From Komagataeibacter intermedius TF2 (GTDB taxonomy: Bacteria; Pseudomonadota; Alphaproteobacteria; Acetobacterales; Acetobacteraceae), in the NCBI RefSeq assembly GCF_000964425.1, contig NZ_BANF01000010.1, forward strand, positions 62,001-126,000: a stretch of 64,000 nt of DNA. The letters run 5' to 3'. Made by a program: the position numbers and the translations under genes. Below, one piece after another: positions 9,527 to 16,941 of the stretch; position 1 is the stretch's first letter, and each line of letters begins with the position of its first letter. The notes beneath the pieces were generated by a model. That model did not search any database and was not told the origin of the DNA. It saw only the letters and a list, made by a program, of their open reading frames with translations.

Positions 9527-10011
9527 GGGAAAGCGGACCGGGGATAGTCGTACTGGTTGACCAGGTCACGCAGGGCGTTGAAATCCTTGTCCTTGAAATG
9601 ATGGAAGCGGATGACCGCGCCGGGGCGTTCTTCCACAAACACGGTGTTGTTCCAGTCCGCGGCGCTGATCCCGGTCCACAACGTAATGCGGTAGGGCTGC
9701 GTCGCATCGCCCGCGGGCTGGTCGCCCTTGTGTTCGACCTGCATTTCCAGAACCGCGTCCCCGCTTGACGGCGGGGTCTGGCCCAGCGGGCCCCAGCCTG
9801 CGGTATGGGCCTGCAGCCAGTCATTGAGCGTATGGACCTGCGTTGCCGTCAGCGTGCGTTCCTTGCGCATGGGGCCTACGGCAATGGTGCCGGTTTCCAT
9901 GGTGGGAAAGCTGAGGGGCCGGAAATTGGGCAGGGCGATCAGCCACAACCCCGCTGCCGTACCGATCGTGATGACAAGGAACCCGATCAGTAGGGCTGTC
10001 TCGCGTCTCAT
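9523..10011 (-). CDS. Membrane-anchored protein of unknown function
   Basis: Not recognised. A 162-residue protein with one hydrophobic segment at about residues 6-28 (probable uncleaved anchor or signal), followed by a soluble, probably periplasmic domain rich in Thr, Trp and aromatic residues, with TLTATQVHTLNDWL and a FHHFKDKDFNALRDLV segment near the C terminus. It lies 15 bases after the aminotransferase gene and overlaps the HAD gene by 4 bases, so it is co-transcribed with nucleotide-sugar enzymes. The context suggests a surface-glycan role, but nothing in the sequence proves it. Confidence 0.75.
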   Translation of the reverse strand: MRRETALLIGFLVITIGTAAGLWLIALPNFRPLSFPTMETGTIAVGPMRKERTLTATQVHTLNDWLQAHTAGWGPLGQTPPSSGDAVLEMQVEHKGDQPAGDATQPYRITLWTGISAADWNNTVFVEERPGAVIRFHHFKDKDFNALRDLVNQYDYPRSAFP

Positions 10012-10026
10012 TTGCGTATGATCTCC

Positions 10027-11163
10027 TTATGCACGCACGGCCGCGATGACCCGGCCCACGTCATGATCCGACAGTTCCGCATGCAGCGGCAGCGCCATGA
10101 TCCGGCGCGACAGGTCTTCCGCCACCGGCAGCGCCGCACCATCATGTGCCGCGACATAGGCGGGCTGCTTATGCAGCGGAAGGGGATAATAGATGGCCGA
10201 CGCCACGCCATGGCTTTTCAGCCGGTGCTGCAGGGCGGCACGGTCTTCCTCCCCCTTCGTCAGGACGGAATAGATCGCCCATGAACCGTGGCTGTCCGGC
10301 ACGCGCGCCGGTGGGATCACATGGCCCGCAATGCCCGCATCATACGCGTCGGCAATGGCGCGCCTGCGCCCCAGTTCCATGTCGAACACATCCAGCTTGG
10401 CCAGCAGGATCGCGGCCTGGATGGTGTCCAGACGCGCATTCATGCCGGTGCGCAGGACTTCGTACCGGGTCTTGCCTTCCCCATGCGTGCGCAGCGAACG
10501 GTACAGTTCGGCCCGCCTGGGATCATCCGTCAGGATGCCACCCGCATCGCCGTAGGCGCCAAGCGGCTTGGAAGGGAAAAAGGACAGCGTGGTCGCAACG
10601 GCCTCGCGCCCCAGCCTGCGGCCCGACAGTGTCGCGCCAAACGCCTGCGCGCAGTCCGCCATCAGGAACAGATTTTCCTCCGCCGCGATCGCGCGCAGTT
10701 CGGACCATGGGGCAGGCTGGCCAAACAGGTCCACGCCGATCACCGCACGCGGCCGCAGCCTGCCTGCCTTGCGGACATCGGCAATGCGGCGGCGCAGGCT
10801 GGCGGGGTCGATCTGGAAGGTTGCGGGGTCCACATCCACAAAAACCGGGGTCGCCCCCAGCACCAGCGGCACCTCCGCCGTGGCGGTATAGGTGAAAGCG
10901 GGCAGGAACACGGCGTCGCCCGCGCCGATTCCCTCGGCCATCAGGACAATCTGGATGGCGTCCGTCCCGGACGAGACGCCCACACACTGCGCAGCGCCAC
11001 TGTAGCTGGCCAGCCGCCCCTCAAGTTCGGTGACTTCAGGCCCCATGACAAAGCGGCAGTGTTTCATGACCGCATCGACACGCTGCCTGATCTCATCTGC
11101 AATCAGGCTCTGCTGCTGGGGCAGGTTCAGAAAACCTATGGGTGCGTCCGCCGGAGCGTTCAT
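10027..11163 (-). CDS. DegT/DnrJ/EryC1/StrS family sugar aminotransferase
   Basis: PLP-dependent enzyme that aminates a keto group on a nucleotide-linked sugar. The PLP-binding lysine is K199 in FFPSKPLGAYGD; the cofactor-contacting D170 and Q173 lie in the MADCAQAFG motif; SSGTDAI at 64-70 is the phosphate-binding region. The length (378 aa) is typical. The start overlaps the stop of the upstream dehydratase by 4 bases (ATGA). With that neighbour the expected product is a 4-amino-4,6-dideoxyhexose nucleotide, as made by PglF plus PglE, but the exact sugar is inferred. Confidence 0.92.
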   Translation of the reverse strand: MNAPADAPIGFLNLPQQQSLIADEIRQRVDAVMKHCRFVMGPEVTELEGRLASYSGAAQCVGVSSGTDAIQIVLMAEGIGAGDAVFLPAFTYTATAEVPLVLGATPVFVDVDPATFQIDPASLRRRIADVRKAGRLRPRAVIGVDLFGQPAPWSELRAIAAEENLFLMADCAQAFGATLSGRRLGREAVATTLSFFPSKPLGAYGDAGGILTDDPRRAELYRSLRTHGEGKTRYEVLRTGMNARLDTIQAAILLAKLDVFDMELGRRRAIADAYDAGIAGHVIPPARVPDSHGSWAIYSVLTKGEEDRAALQHRLKSHGVASAIYYPLPLHKQPAYVAAHDGAALPVAEDLSRRIMALPLHAELSDHDVGRVIAAVRA

Positions 11164-13115
11164 GATGCATTCCTTTCCACATCGATCTGCCCCGCTGTGT
11201 CCGGAGTGGCCACGCCATGCGGGTTATGGGCAAATTCGGGGACAAGCCTGCGGACAAGCGCCAGCGCGCGCGCGCCATCACCATCCCGGCATGCCAGAGT
11301 AAGTGCATCCATGATATTGGCGACCTGCGCAAGGTCCACAGTACGCGGCGTTGCCATCCGCAGGCCGGGACAGTCGGTGGGCTGGAGGATTTCCTGCTTG
11401 TAAAACAGGTCTTCAGCCAGCTTTTCCCCCGGTCGCAGCCCGGTAAAACGGATCTGCACGTCACGGTCGGGCCGCAACCCCGCCAGGACGATCATCTGTC
11501 GCGCCAGATCGACAATGCGCACCGGCGTGCCCATGTCCAGCACGAACACCCCGCCACTGCGCAACAGCGCGGCCATGCCATCCGCCCGCGCGCCCACCCC
11601 GCGCGCGCTGGCCTGCAGCACCAGCCCCACCGCTTCGGATACCGTCATGAAATACCGCGTCATGCGCGGGTCCGTCACCGTCAGCGGGCCGCCGCATTCC
11701 AGCTGGTGACGGAACAGGGGAATGACCGACCCCGTCGACCCCATGACATTGCCAAACCGCACCGTCACGCACCGCATGGCGCTGCTGTCGTGACGGTTGC
11801 GCGCATCCACATCCAGCGCCTGACAGTACATTTCCGCAATGCGCTTGGATGCCCCCATGATGCTGGCGGGATTGACCGCCTTGTCCGTTGAAACCAGAAC
11901 CATGGCCATCACCCCATGCCGGGCTGCGGTATCGGCCACGATGCGGGTACCGGTCACGTTGGTCAGCAGCCCTTCGCACGGGTTTTCCTCCACCATGGGC
12001 ACGTGCTTCAGCGCGGCTGCATGAAAGACCAGTTCGGGACGGAACCGGGCGAAGATACGTTCCATCCGCCCGGCATCGCGTATATCGGCCAGGACAAGGT
12101 GCCGCGTGACATCCGGCGCCTTGTCCGCAAGGTCGATATCCACCTGCCATAGCGGGAATTCCCCCATGTCCAGCAGGATAAGCTGATCAGGACCGTGACC
12201 TGCGATCTGGCGGGCCAGTTCGCTGCCGATCGATCCCCCTGCCCCCGTAATCAGCACGCGCCGCCCCCGCAGCATGTCCGCGATCCCCTGCCCGTCCGGG
12301 GCGATGGCCGGACGGTTGAGCAGGTCGGACAACCGGACCGGATGCAGCGGCGCCGCAGCGCCGCGCGCGATTCCCGACAGGTCGGGCATGCAGCGGACCT
12401 GCGTGCCCGTTGCCTGCGCCATCCGCAGCACGGTGGACAGCCGCTCCCCCCGGAAGCGTGGGTCCGCCACCACCACCAGCAGGTCGTCTTCCGCACGGAA
12501 GGACGACAGGATGTCCGGCAGGTCCATCACCTGTCCCAGCACCGGCACGCCACGCAGCCGTCGGCCGGGGCGGCGCTGGCGTCCCTCGACCACCATACCC
12601 ACGACCAGCCCGCCCATATCCGGCATCAGGCTGAGGAAACGGCTGGCATCCTCCCCATCACCCAGCAGAATCACACGCCGGCGCGCGGTGTCCCGGCCAC
12701 CGCGATAATATCGCCACCGCTGATAGACCGCCCGAGTGCCTGCCATGATGACGAACGCCGCCATGGCGTACGCCACGCCAAACGCCACGGCATCCGGCCC
12801 CCACCACGGCGCAAGGCCGCCCATGACCAGGGTTCCCGCCAGCGCACACGCCCATCCCAGCCGCCAGAAATCGGACCGCCCCGCGAAACGCCAGTGCTGC
12901 TGGAATATGCGAAAAGGCCCCCCCGCGACAGCAATGGCCACCATGCCCAGGACAGGCAGGCCCCACCATGACCATGCCGTGCCGGGATAACGGCACAATC
13001 CCATCGCCACGACCGCCGCCTGCGCGCCCAGCAGCGTATCAAGGGCACTGTTGACCGCCAGCGTCCGTATCTTGCGCAGACACTCCGCCATGCCGCCTGA
13101 GGATTGCGTAACCAT
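11160..13115 (-). CDS. Membrane-bound nucleoside-diphosphate-sugar 4,6-dehydratase (WbpM/PglF/CapD-like)
   Basis: Large inner-membrane SDR enzyme that dehydrates UDP-GlcNAc-type sugars to 4-keto-6-deoxy products. The N-terminal 130 residues contain about four hydrophobic segments. A CoA-binding-like domain follows, with LGDGEDA near 151. The catalytic Rossmann domain begins with GAGGSIG at 291-297. The triad of this branch replaces the usual Tyr with Met: STDK at 409-412, M420 and K424. The length (651 aa) is normal. The start has GGGAGGG just before it. It is the first gene of a four-gene operon and is divergent from the WecA-like gene. Confidence 0.93.
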   Translation of the reverse strand: MVTQSSGGMAECLRKIRTLAVNSALDTLLGAQAAVVAMGLCRYPGTAWSWWGLPVLGMVAIAVAGGPFRIFQQHWRFAGRSDFWRLGWACALAGTLVMGGLAPWWGPDAVAFGVAYAMAAFVIMAGTRAVYQRWRYYRGGRDTARRRVILLGDGEDASRFLSLMPDMGGLVVGMVVEGRQRRPGRRLRGVPVLGQVMDLPDILSSFRAEDDLLVVVADPRFRGERLSTVLRMAQATGTQVRCMPDLSGIARGAAAPLHPVRLSDLLNRPAIAPDGQGIADMLRGRRVLITGAGGSIGSELARQIAGHGPDQLILLDMGEFPLWQVDIDLADKAPDVTRHLVLADIRDAGRMERIFARFRPELVFHAAALKHVPMVEENPCEGLLTNVTGTRIVADTAARHGVMAMVLVSTDKAVNPASIMGASKRIAEMYCQALDVDARNRHDSSAMRCVTVRFGNVMGSTGSVIPLFRHQLECGGPLTVTDPRMTRYFMTVSEAVGLVLQASARGVGARADGMAALLRSGGVFVLDMGTPVRIVDLARQMIVLAGLRPDRDVQIRFTGLRPGEKLAEDLFYKQEILQPTDCPGLRMATPRTVDLAQVANIMDALTLACRDGDGARALALVRRLVPEFAHNPHGVATPDTAGQIDVERNAS

Positions 13116-13162
13116 TACCCTCCCCCTATAGCCGAGCAGGTGCAGGGCAAGAAGGAGAGATC

Positions 13163-13186
13163 ATGCGTCCCCTCCCGCTTTCATGA
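13163..13186 (+). CDS. Possible 7-codon leader ORF overlapping the WecA-like start
   Basis: A very short ORF reading MRPLPLS, preceded by a near-perfect AAGGAGAG ribosome binding site. Its TGA overlaps the ATG of the next gene (ATGA). The next gene has no ribosome binding site of its own, so translation may be coupled through this leader. It may equally be chance; the peptide itself probably has no function. Confidence 0.4.
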   Translation: MRPLPLS

Positions 13187-14223
13187 CGATGACCCATTCA
13201 TTTTATGCCGAAACCGGCCTTTTCGGGCTGTTTCTGCTGGTTGTGGCCGTGATGTCGGCCATCCTGTCGCGTCGGGTCATCGCATTGCGCGTGCTGGATT
13301 ACCCGACCGGACGCAGCGCCCATGACACCCCGATACCCAAGGGCGGCGGGCTTGCGATTCTGATCGTGTTCGTGGTGGGCGTGCCGCTGGGGCAACTGCT
13401 GTTTCAGCATCATGCGGATACGACCGACGTGACGCTGCTGCTGGCCACGATATGGCTCGGGCTGTTTTCGTGGCGCGATGACATGCACCCCATGCCGCCC
13501 ACATGGAAACTGGGGGCGCAGATTGCTGCAGCCGTGCTGGTGGCATGGGGCGACATGGCGGGCGCGGCCGCCCATGTCGTGACGCTGGAGGGCATGGGCG
13601 TTCGGGTCGTGTGGCTGGTGGTCCTGTGCAACTGCCTGAATTTCATGGACGGGCTGAACGGACTGGCCAGCGGCTGCACGCTGCTTGCGGCACTGGTGAC
13701 GGCGGGGCTGTGCGCGGCCGTGGGCGGCGGGGTGGAAACGTGGGGAACCGCGCTGGTACTGGCGGCGGCCATCGCGGGGTTCCTGCCCTTCAACATCCCG
13801 CAGGCGCGACTGTTCATGGGCGATGTGGGCAGCCAGTGCTGCGGACTGGTGCTGGGCGCGCTGGGGCTGCGCATGGCGGGCATGGCGCAACTGGCCCATG
13901 GGGCGTGGCTCATGCCCCTCATGCTGTCGGGCCTGCTGCTGGATGTCATCATGACATTGCTGCGCCGGGCATACCATCGCCGTCCGCTCATGCAGGCGCA
14001 TCGGGAACATGTCTACCAGATGGCGCAGCGCAGCGGCATGCGGGCCATGGACGTCACCACCGTGGCATGGGCAGGCACCATATGCGGCGGCATGGGGGCC
14101 GTAGCCGTTGGTCTGGGATGGATCCCCCCCGTCCCGGCCCTGCTGGGCACGGTCCTGATCCAGTCTGTCTGGATCGGTGCGGTCATACGCCGGGTGGGAC
14201 GGACGCCCGACCTGTCATGGTAA
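13183..14223 (+). CDS. Glycosyltransferase family 4 / WecA-like polyprenyl-phosphate sugar-phosphate transferase
   Basis: Integral membrane enzyme of the MraY/WecA superfamily, which attaches a sugar 1-phosphate to undecaprenyl phosphate to start lipid-linked glycan synthesis. About ten hydrophobic segments span 346 aa. Family motifs are visible: the SWRDDMH acidic pair near residue 104, NFMDGLNGLASG with the catalytic Asp region near 153, FMGDVGSQ near 210, and a C-terminal basic loop with HREHVYQ. It stands back to back with the dehydratase operon and probably uses its product or provides the lipid carrier step. An alternative ATG lies two codons downstream. Confidence 0.9.
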   Translation: MTMTHSFYAETGLFGLFLLVVAVMSAILSRRVIALRVLDYPTGRSAHDTPIPKGGGLAILIVFVVGVPLGQLLFQHHADTTDVTLLLATIWLGLFSWRDDMHPMPPTWKLGAQIAAAVLVAWGDMAGAAAHVVTLEGMGVRVVWLVVLCNCLNFMDGLNGLASGCTLLAALVTAGLCAAVGGGVETWGTALVLAAAIAGFLPFNIPQARLFMGDVGSQCCGLVLGALGLRMAGMAQLAHGAWLMPLMLSGLLLDVIMTLLRRAYHRRPLMQAHREHVYQMAQRSGMRAMDVTTVAWAGTICGGMGAVAVGLGWIPPVPALLGTVLIQSVWIGAVIRRVGRTPDLSW

Positions 14224-14230
14224 CAACGAA

Positions 14231-14266
14231 AACAGGGGGAACCGCCCGCTGGCCGTTCCCCCTGTT
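14231..14266. terminator. Hairpin terminator between convergent genes
   Basis: A perfect 12-base stem (AACAGGGGGAAC / GTTCCCCCTGTT) with a 12-base loop, 8 bases after the WecA-like stop and 23 bases from the end of the opposing gene. No long T run is present, so a shared terminator role is inferred from position. Confidence 0.65.
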
Positions 14267-14288
14267 CCCTGTGACCTGACAGCAGATT

Positions 14289-14744
14289 TTATTTGGTCAG
14301 GGTAATCTTCATGCCCTGCGCCGCGGCAGCCAGACGGCCGCCGGAACTGGACGTATCAAGGCGGATGCGGACGCCAGCGGGATTGTTGAGCAGCACCGCA
14401 CCAATGCCGGTGCCTGCCGTGACATCACCATTGACGGCGGCATAGCTGCCTTCGAAATCCTTGACCTTCGTGAGGTTATAGACCTCCCCATGGCCGCTGA
14501 TCTTGGCAAAGCCCACGGCCGCCAGCGATCCGCCTTCGATCCTGAAGCGGTACGTGTGGTTCTGGAACACCAGCTTGCCAGTACCCCATGTGTGCCCCAC
14601 GCCCACATCAAGCGACTTGAACTTCATCGTAACCTGCCCGGAGGGCGTGCCCAGCGAGGATTCCGCGGCATGGGCAAGCACTGGTCCGCCTGCAATCGGC
14701 GCCATGATCATGGCAAGGGCAACCAGACGTCGTGAGATACGCAT
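14289..14744 (-). CDS. Secreted protein of unknown function
   Basis: A 151-residue protein with a clear Sec signal peptide (MRISRR followed by a hydrophobic core and VLAHAAES, cleavage near residue 25). The mature part is Gly-, Val- and Thr-rich with alternating hydrophobic residues (LDVGVGHTWGTGKLVF and a GEVYNLTKVKDFEGSYAAV stretch). This suggests a small beta-rich periplasmic domain; it recalls the EipA/DUF1134-type repeats but I cannot assign it. The ATG at 14744 was chosen because AGAAGG lies 10 bases upstream and the signal peptide begins there. It is downstream of a MarR gene and probably co-transcribed. Confidence 0.8.
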   Translation of the reverse strand: MRISRRLVALAMIMAPIAGGPVLAHAAESSLGTPSGQVTMKFKSLDVGVGHTWGTGKLVFQNHTYRFRIEGGSLAAVGFAKISGHGEVYNLTKVKDFEGSYAAVNGDVTAGTGIGAVLLNNPAGVRIRLDTSSSGGRLAAAAQGMKITLTK

Positions 14745-14794
14745 GGAACTGAAACCTTCTGTCCGTATCGGCATGAAGTGAACCCTCATGTAAC

Positions 14795-15211
14795 TCAGCC
14801 TGCGCGGCGGAGTTCCTCCGTCCGCCGGCCACGTGCGGGCTTGCGGGCAGGGGCTGCGGCCTTTTCCTGTGCCGCGGTCTCGGTCACGATGGCGCACAGG
14901 TCGCGCAGGTAGGCATTCCCCTTGAGCGTGCGCTTGATCAGCACGGAACGGCGGTCCATCGGGTCGGGCGTGCGACGGGCGAGGTCAAGCGCCTTCAGCC
15001 GGTCCAGCGCGCGGGTGATCGCGGGCTTGGACACGTTCAGGTCGGCGGCGAGGCCACGCACGGTGTGCGAATCGTCGCGGAGGTAGCAGGTCAGGAAAAC
15101 GGCCAGCTGCCGCGCGGACAGGTCGGGCCCGTCGCGGCGGACCATCGCGACAATGGTGTCGCGCAGGGAATTGATCATCTGATCCGTGTTTGCCTGTGAT
15201 GACTTGGCCAT
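14795..15211 (-). CDS. MarR-family transcriptional regulator
   Basis: A winged helix-turn-helix protein of 138 aa. The DNA-binding region spans about residues 50-110: an LAADLNVSKPAITRALDRL recognition helix, then a wing containing DPMDRRSVLI. The C-terminal tail is Ala-, Lys- and Arg-rich (KAAAPARKPARGRR) and may add nonspecific DNA contact. The ATG at 15211 has AGAGGA upstream. The likely target is its own promoter, where an inverted repeat occurs (15283-15340), and through it the secreted-protein gene downstream. Confidence 0.88.
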   Translation of the reverse strand: MAKSSQANTDQMINSLRDTIVAMVRRDGPDLSARQLAVFLTCYLRDDSHTVRGLAADLNVSKPAITRALDRLKALDLARRTPDPMDRRSVLIKRTLKGNAYLRDLCAIVTETAAQEKAAAPARKPARGRRTEELRRAG

Positions 15212-15282
15212 CGGTGAAAATCCTCTGTCAAAGGTCAGCCTGCACACCCGTGCGCCTGAATGCGGACTCGGGTGGGCTGGCG

Positions 15283-15340
15283 TGGTGCGATTTGGTTCTG
15301 CCTATATAATTGGCATTTACGGCATATATAAGTCGCACCA
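15283..15340. promoter_or_regulatory. Inverted repeat around AT-rich promoter region of the MarR gene
   Basis: Perfect 8-base arms TGGTGCGA (15283-15290) and TCGCACCA (15333-15340) enclose 42 bases containing two TATATA-type runs that could serve as -10 elements. It lies 72 bases upstream of the MarR start. MarR proteins usually bind palindromes within their own promoters, so this is a candidate operator. Confidence 0.5.
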
Positions 15341-15371
15341 TGCATTTTAGTTCGCATCCGGCATTGTTTCT

Positions 15372-16811
15372 TTAGTGATGCATTCTGTCCTCGATATTAA
15401 AAATTTTTAACATCGATTCGTAAGTTGCTCTTAAACCAAGACTTTCCCCACCCTCCGGTCGGCCGGGACGCGAAGAATCATTCCATCCGTATGTATCGAT
15501 ATGAACCCAGCGCACATCAGTTTTGACAAATTTCTCTAGAAAAAGCGCCGCCGTGATCGCCCCGGCCATGGGTTTGGATGAAATATTGTTCATATCCGCA
15601 ACCGGACTCCCCAGCCATCTGCGATAGCCCGGCCATAACGGCAGGCGCCACAGCGGGTCGCCACAGGCCATGCCGGATGCCACAAACGCCGCCGCCGTTC
15701 CGTCATGGTTGCTGAACAGCGCGGGCACATCCGGCCCCAGCGCCACGCGGGCCGCACCGGTCAGGGTCGCGGCATCCACCAGAAGGTCGGGCTGGCGCTC
15801 GCACGCCGCATGCAGCAGGTCACACAGGACCAGCCGGCCTTCGGCGTCGGTATTGCCGATTTCCACCGTCAGCCCCGCGCGCGTCTTCACCACGTCGGAC
15901 GGTCGCATGGCATGTCCCGACACGCTGTTTTCCACACAGCCCAGCCGCAGTTCCAGACGCACCGGCAGGTCACGCAGCATGATCAGCCGCGCAAGGGCCA
16001 GCATGATGGCAGCGCCCCCCATGTCTTTTTTCATGCGCAGCATGGATGAGGGCGGCTTGAGGTCGTACCCGCCCGTGTCGAAACACACCCCCTTGCCCAC
16101 CAGTGAGACCAGCGGGGCCGTATCGGTCGCGGTGCTGCCGTGCCAGCGGGCTTCCACCACGCATGGTGCACGGTTCGATCCCGCGCCGACATGCAGGACG
16201 GTAGGGAACTCCTGCGCCAGACGCGCGCCACGGATGATCGAGACCTCCGCCCCCAGCGGGGCCAGCGCCGCCTCCGCCGCACGGGCCAGGTCATCCGGCC
16301 CCATGAGATTGGGCGGCGTATTGATCAGCGAGCGGGCAAGGTTCATGCACCGCGCCATGCTGGCGGCCGCCTGCCCCTCAGCATCCACCACCAGTCGCGC
16401 ACATGGCGCGGCGGGCGCGCTGTCACGGCCAAAGGCGGGCATGCGATAGGCCCCGAGGCAGAAGCCCAGCGCGACATCGCCAGCGCGCACATCCACAGGC
16501 GCGCGTACCCGCCATGACCCGGCGGGAAGCGAGTCGGGCAATGCCCCGAATACGAACGGGTCGGCGCCGTCCGCTTCCTCCGCAATACCCAGCAGGGCCG
16601 TCGTAATGTCGCCATCCACGCCGGGCAGCAGCAGCACCTGGCCATAACGGGCGGCAAAACCGGCCTGACGGGCAAAGCGGACCGTGGCGTCGCCCACCAT
16701 CGTACCAAGTTCATCCAGCATGGAGGGACGGATGGCATACACCGTGCCCACGTTCCCATCCTGCACATCATCTGCCGAAACCAGGCAGTCCTGCGTGTCC
16801 AACACGTTCAT
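15372..16811 (-). CDS. M17 family leucyl aminopeptidase
   Basis: A cytosolic two-metal exopeptidase releasing N-terminal residues from peptides. The metal- and substrate-binding motifs are conserved: GKGVCFDTGGYDLKP (Lys and Asp ligands), KKDMGGAA, and the family signature NTDAEGRLVLCDLL. The C-terminal segment retains GAITAALFLEKFV. At 479 aa it is close to the usual 480-500. The ATG at 16811 was preferred over an upstream start because GGAAGGG lies just before it. It resembles the PepB-like branch as much as PepA. It is divergent from the SUV3-type helicase. Confidence 0.92.
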   Translation of the reverse strand: MNVLDTQDCLVSADDVQDGNVGTVYAIRPSMLDELGTMVGDATVRFARQAGFAARYGQVLLLPGVDGDITTALLGIAEEADGADPFVFGALPDSLPAGSWRVRAPVDVRAGDVALGFCLGAYRMPAFGRDSAPAAPCARLVVDAEGQAAASMARCMNLARSLINTPPNLMGPDDLARAAEAALAPLGAEVSIIRGARLAQEFPTVLHVGAGSNRAPCVVEARWHGSTATDTAPLVSLVGKGVCFDTGGYDLKPPSSMLRMKKDMGGAAIMLALARLIMLRDLPVRLELRLGCVENSVSGHAMRPSDVVKTRAGLTVEIGNTDAEGRLVLCDLLHAACERQPDLLVDAATLTGAARVALGPDVPALFSNHDGTAAAFVASGMACGDPLWRLPLWPGYRRWLGSPVADMNNISSKPMAGAITAALFLEKFVKTDVRWVHIDTYGWNDSSRPGRPEGGESLGLRATYESMLKIFNIEDRMHH

Positions 16812-16941
16812 CGCACGTCCCTTCCTGAATATGTTCCTGTTTCCGGCAGGGTGCGTCCCCCGTCCGGGCAACGCAACACCCCAACGCGATCAGCATGTGG
16901 TTTTGCTTGCATTTGCCGCCACTTGGCCAGAGCATGCATTC

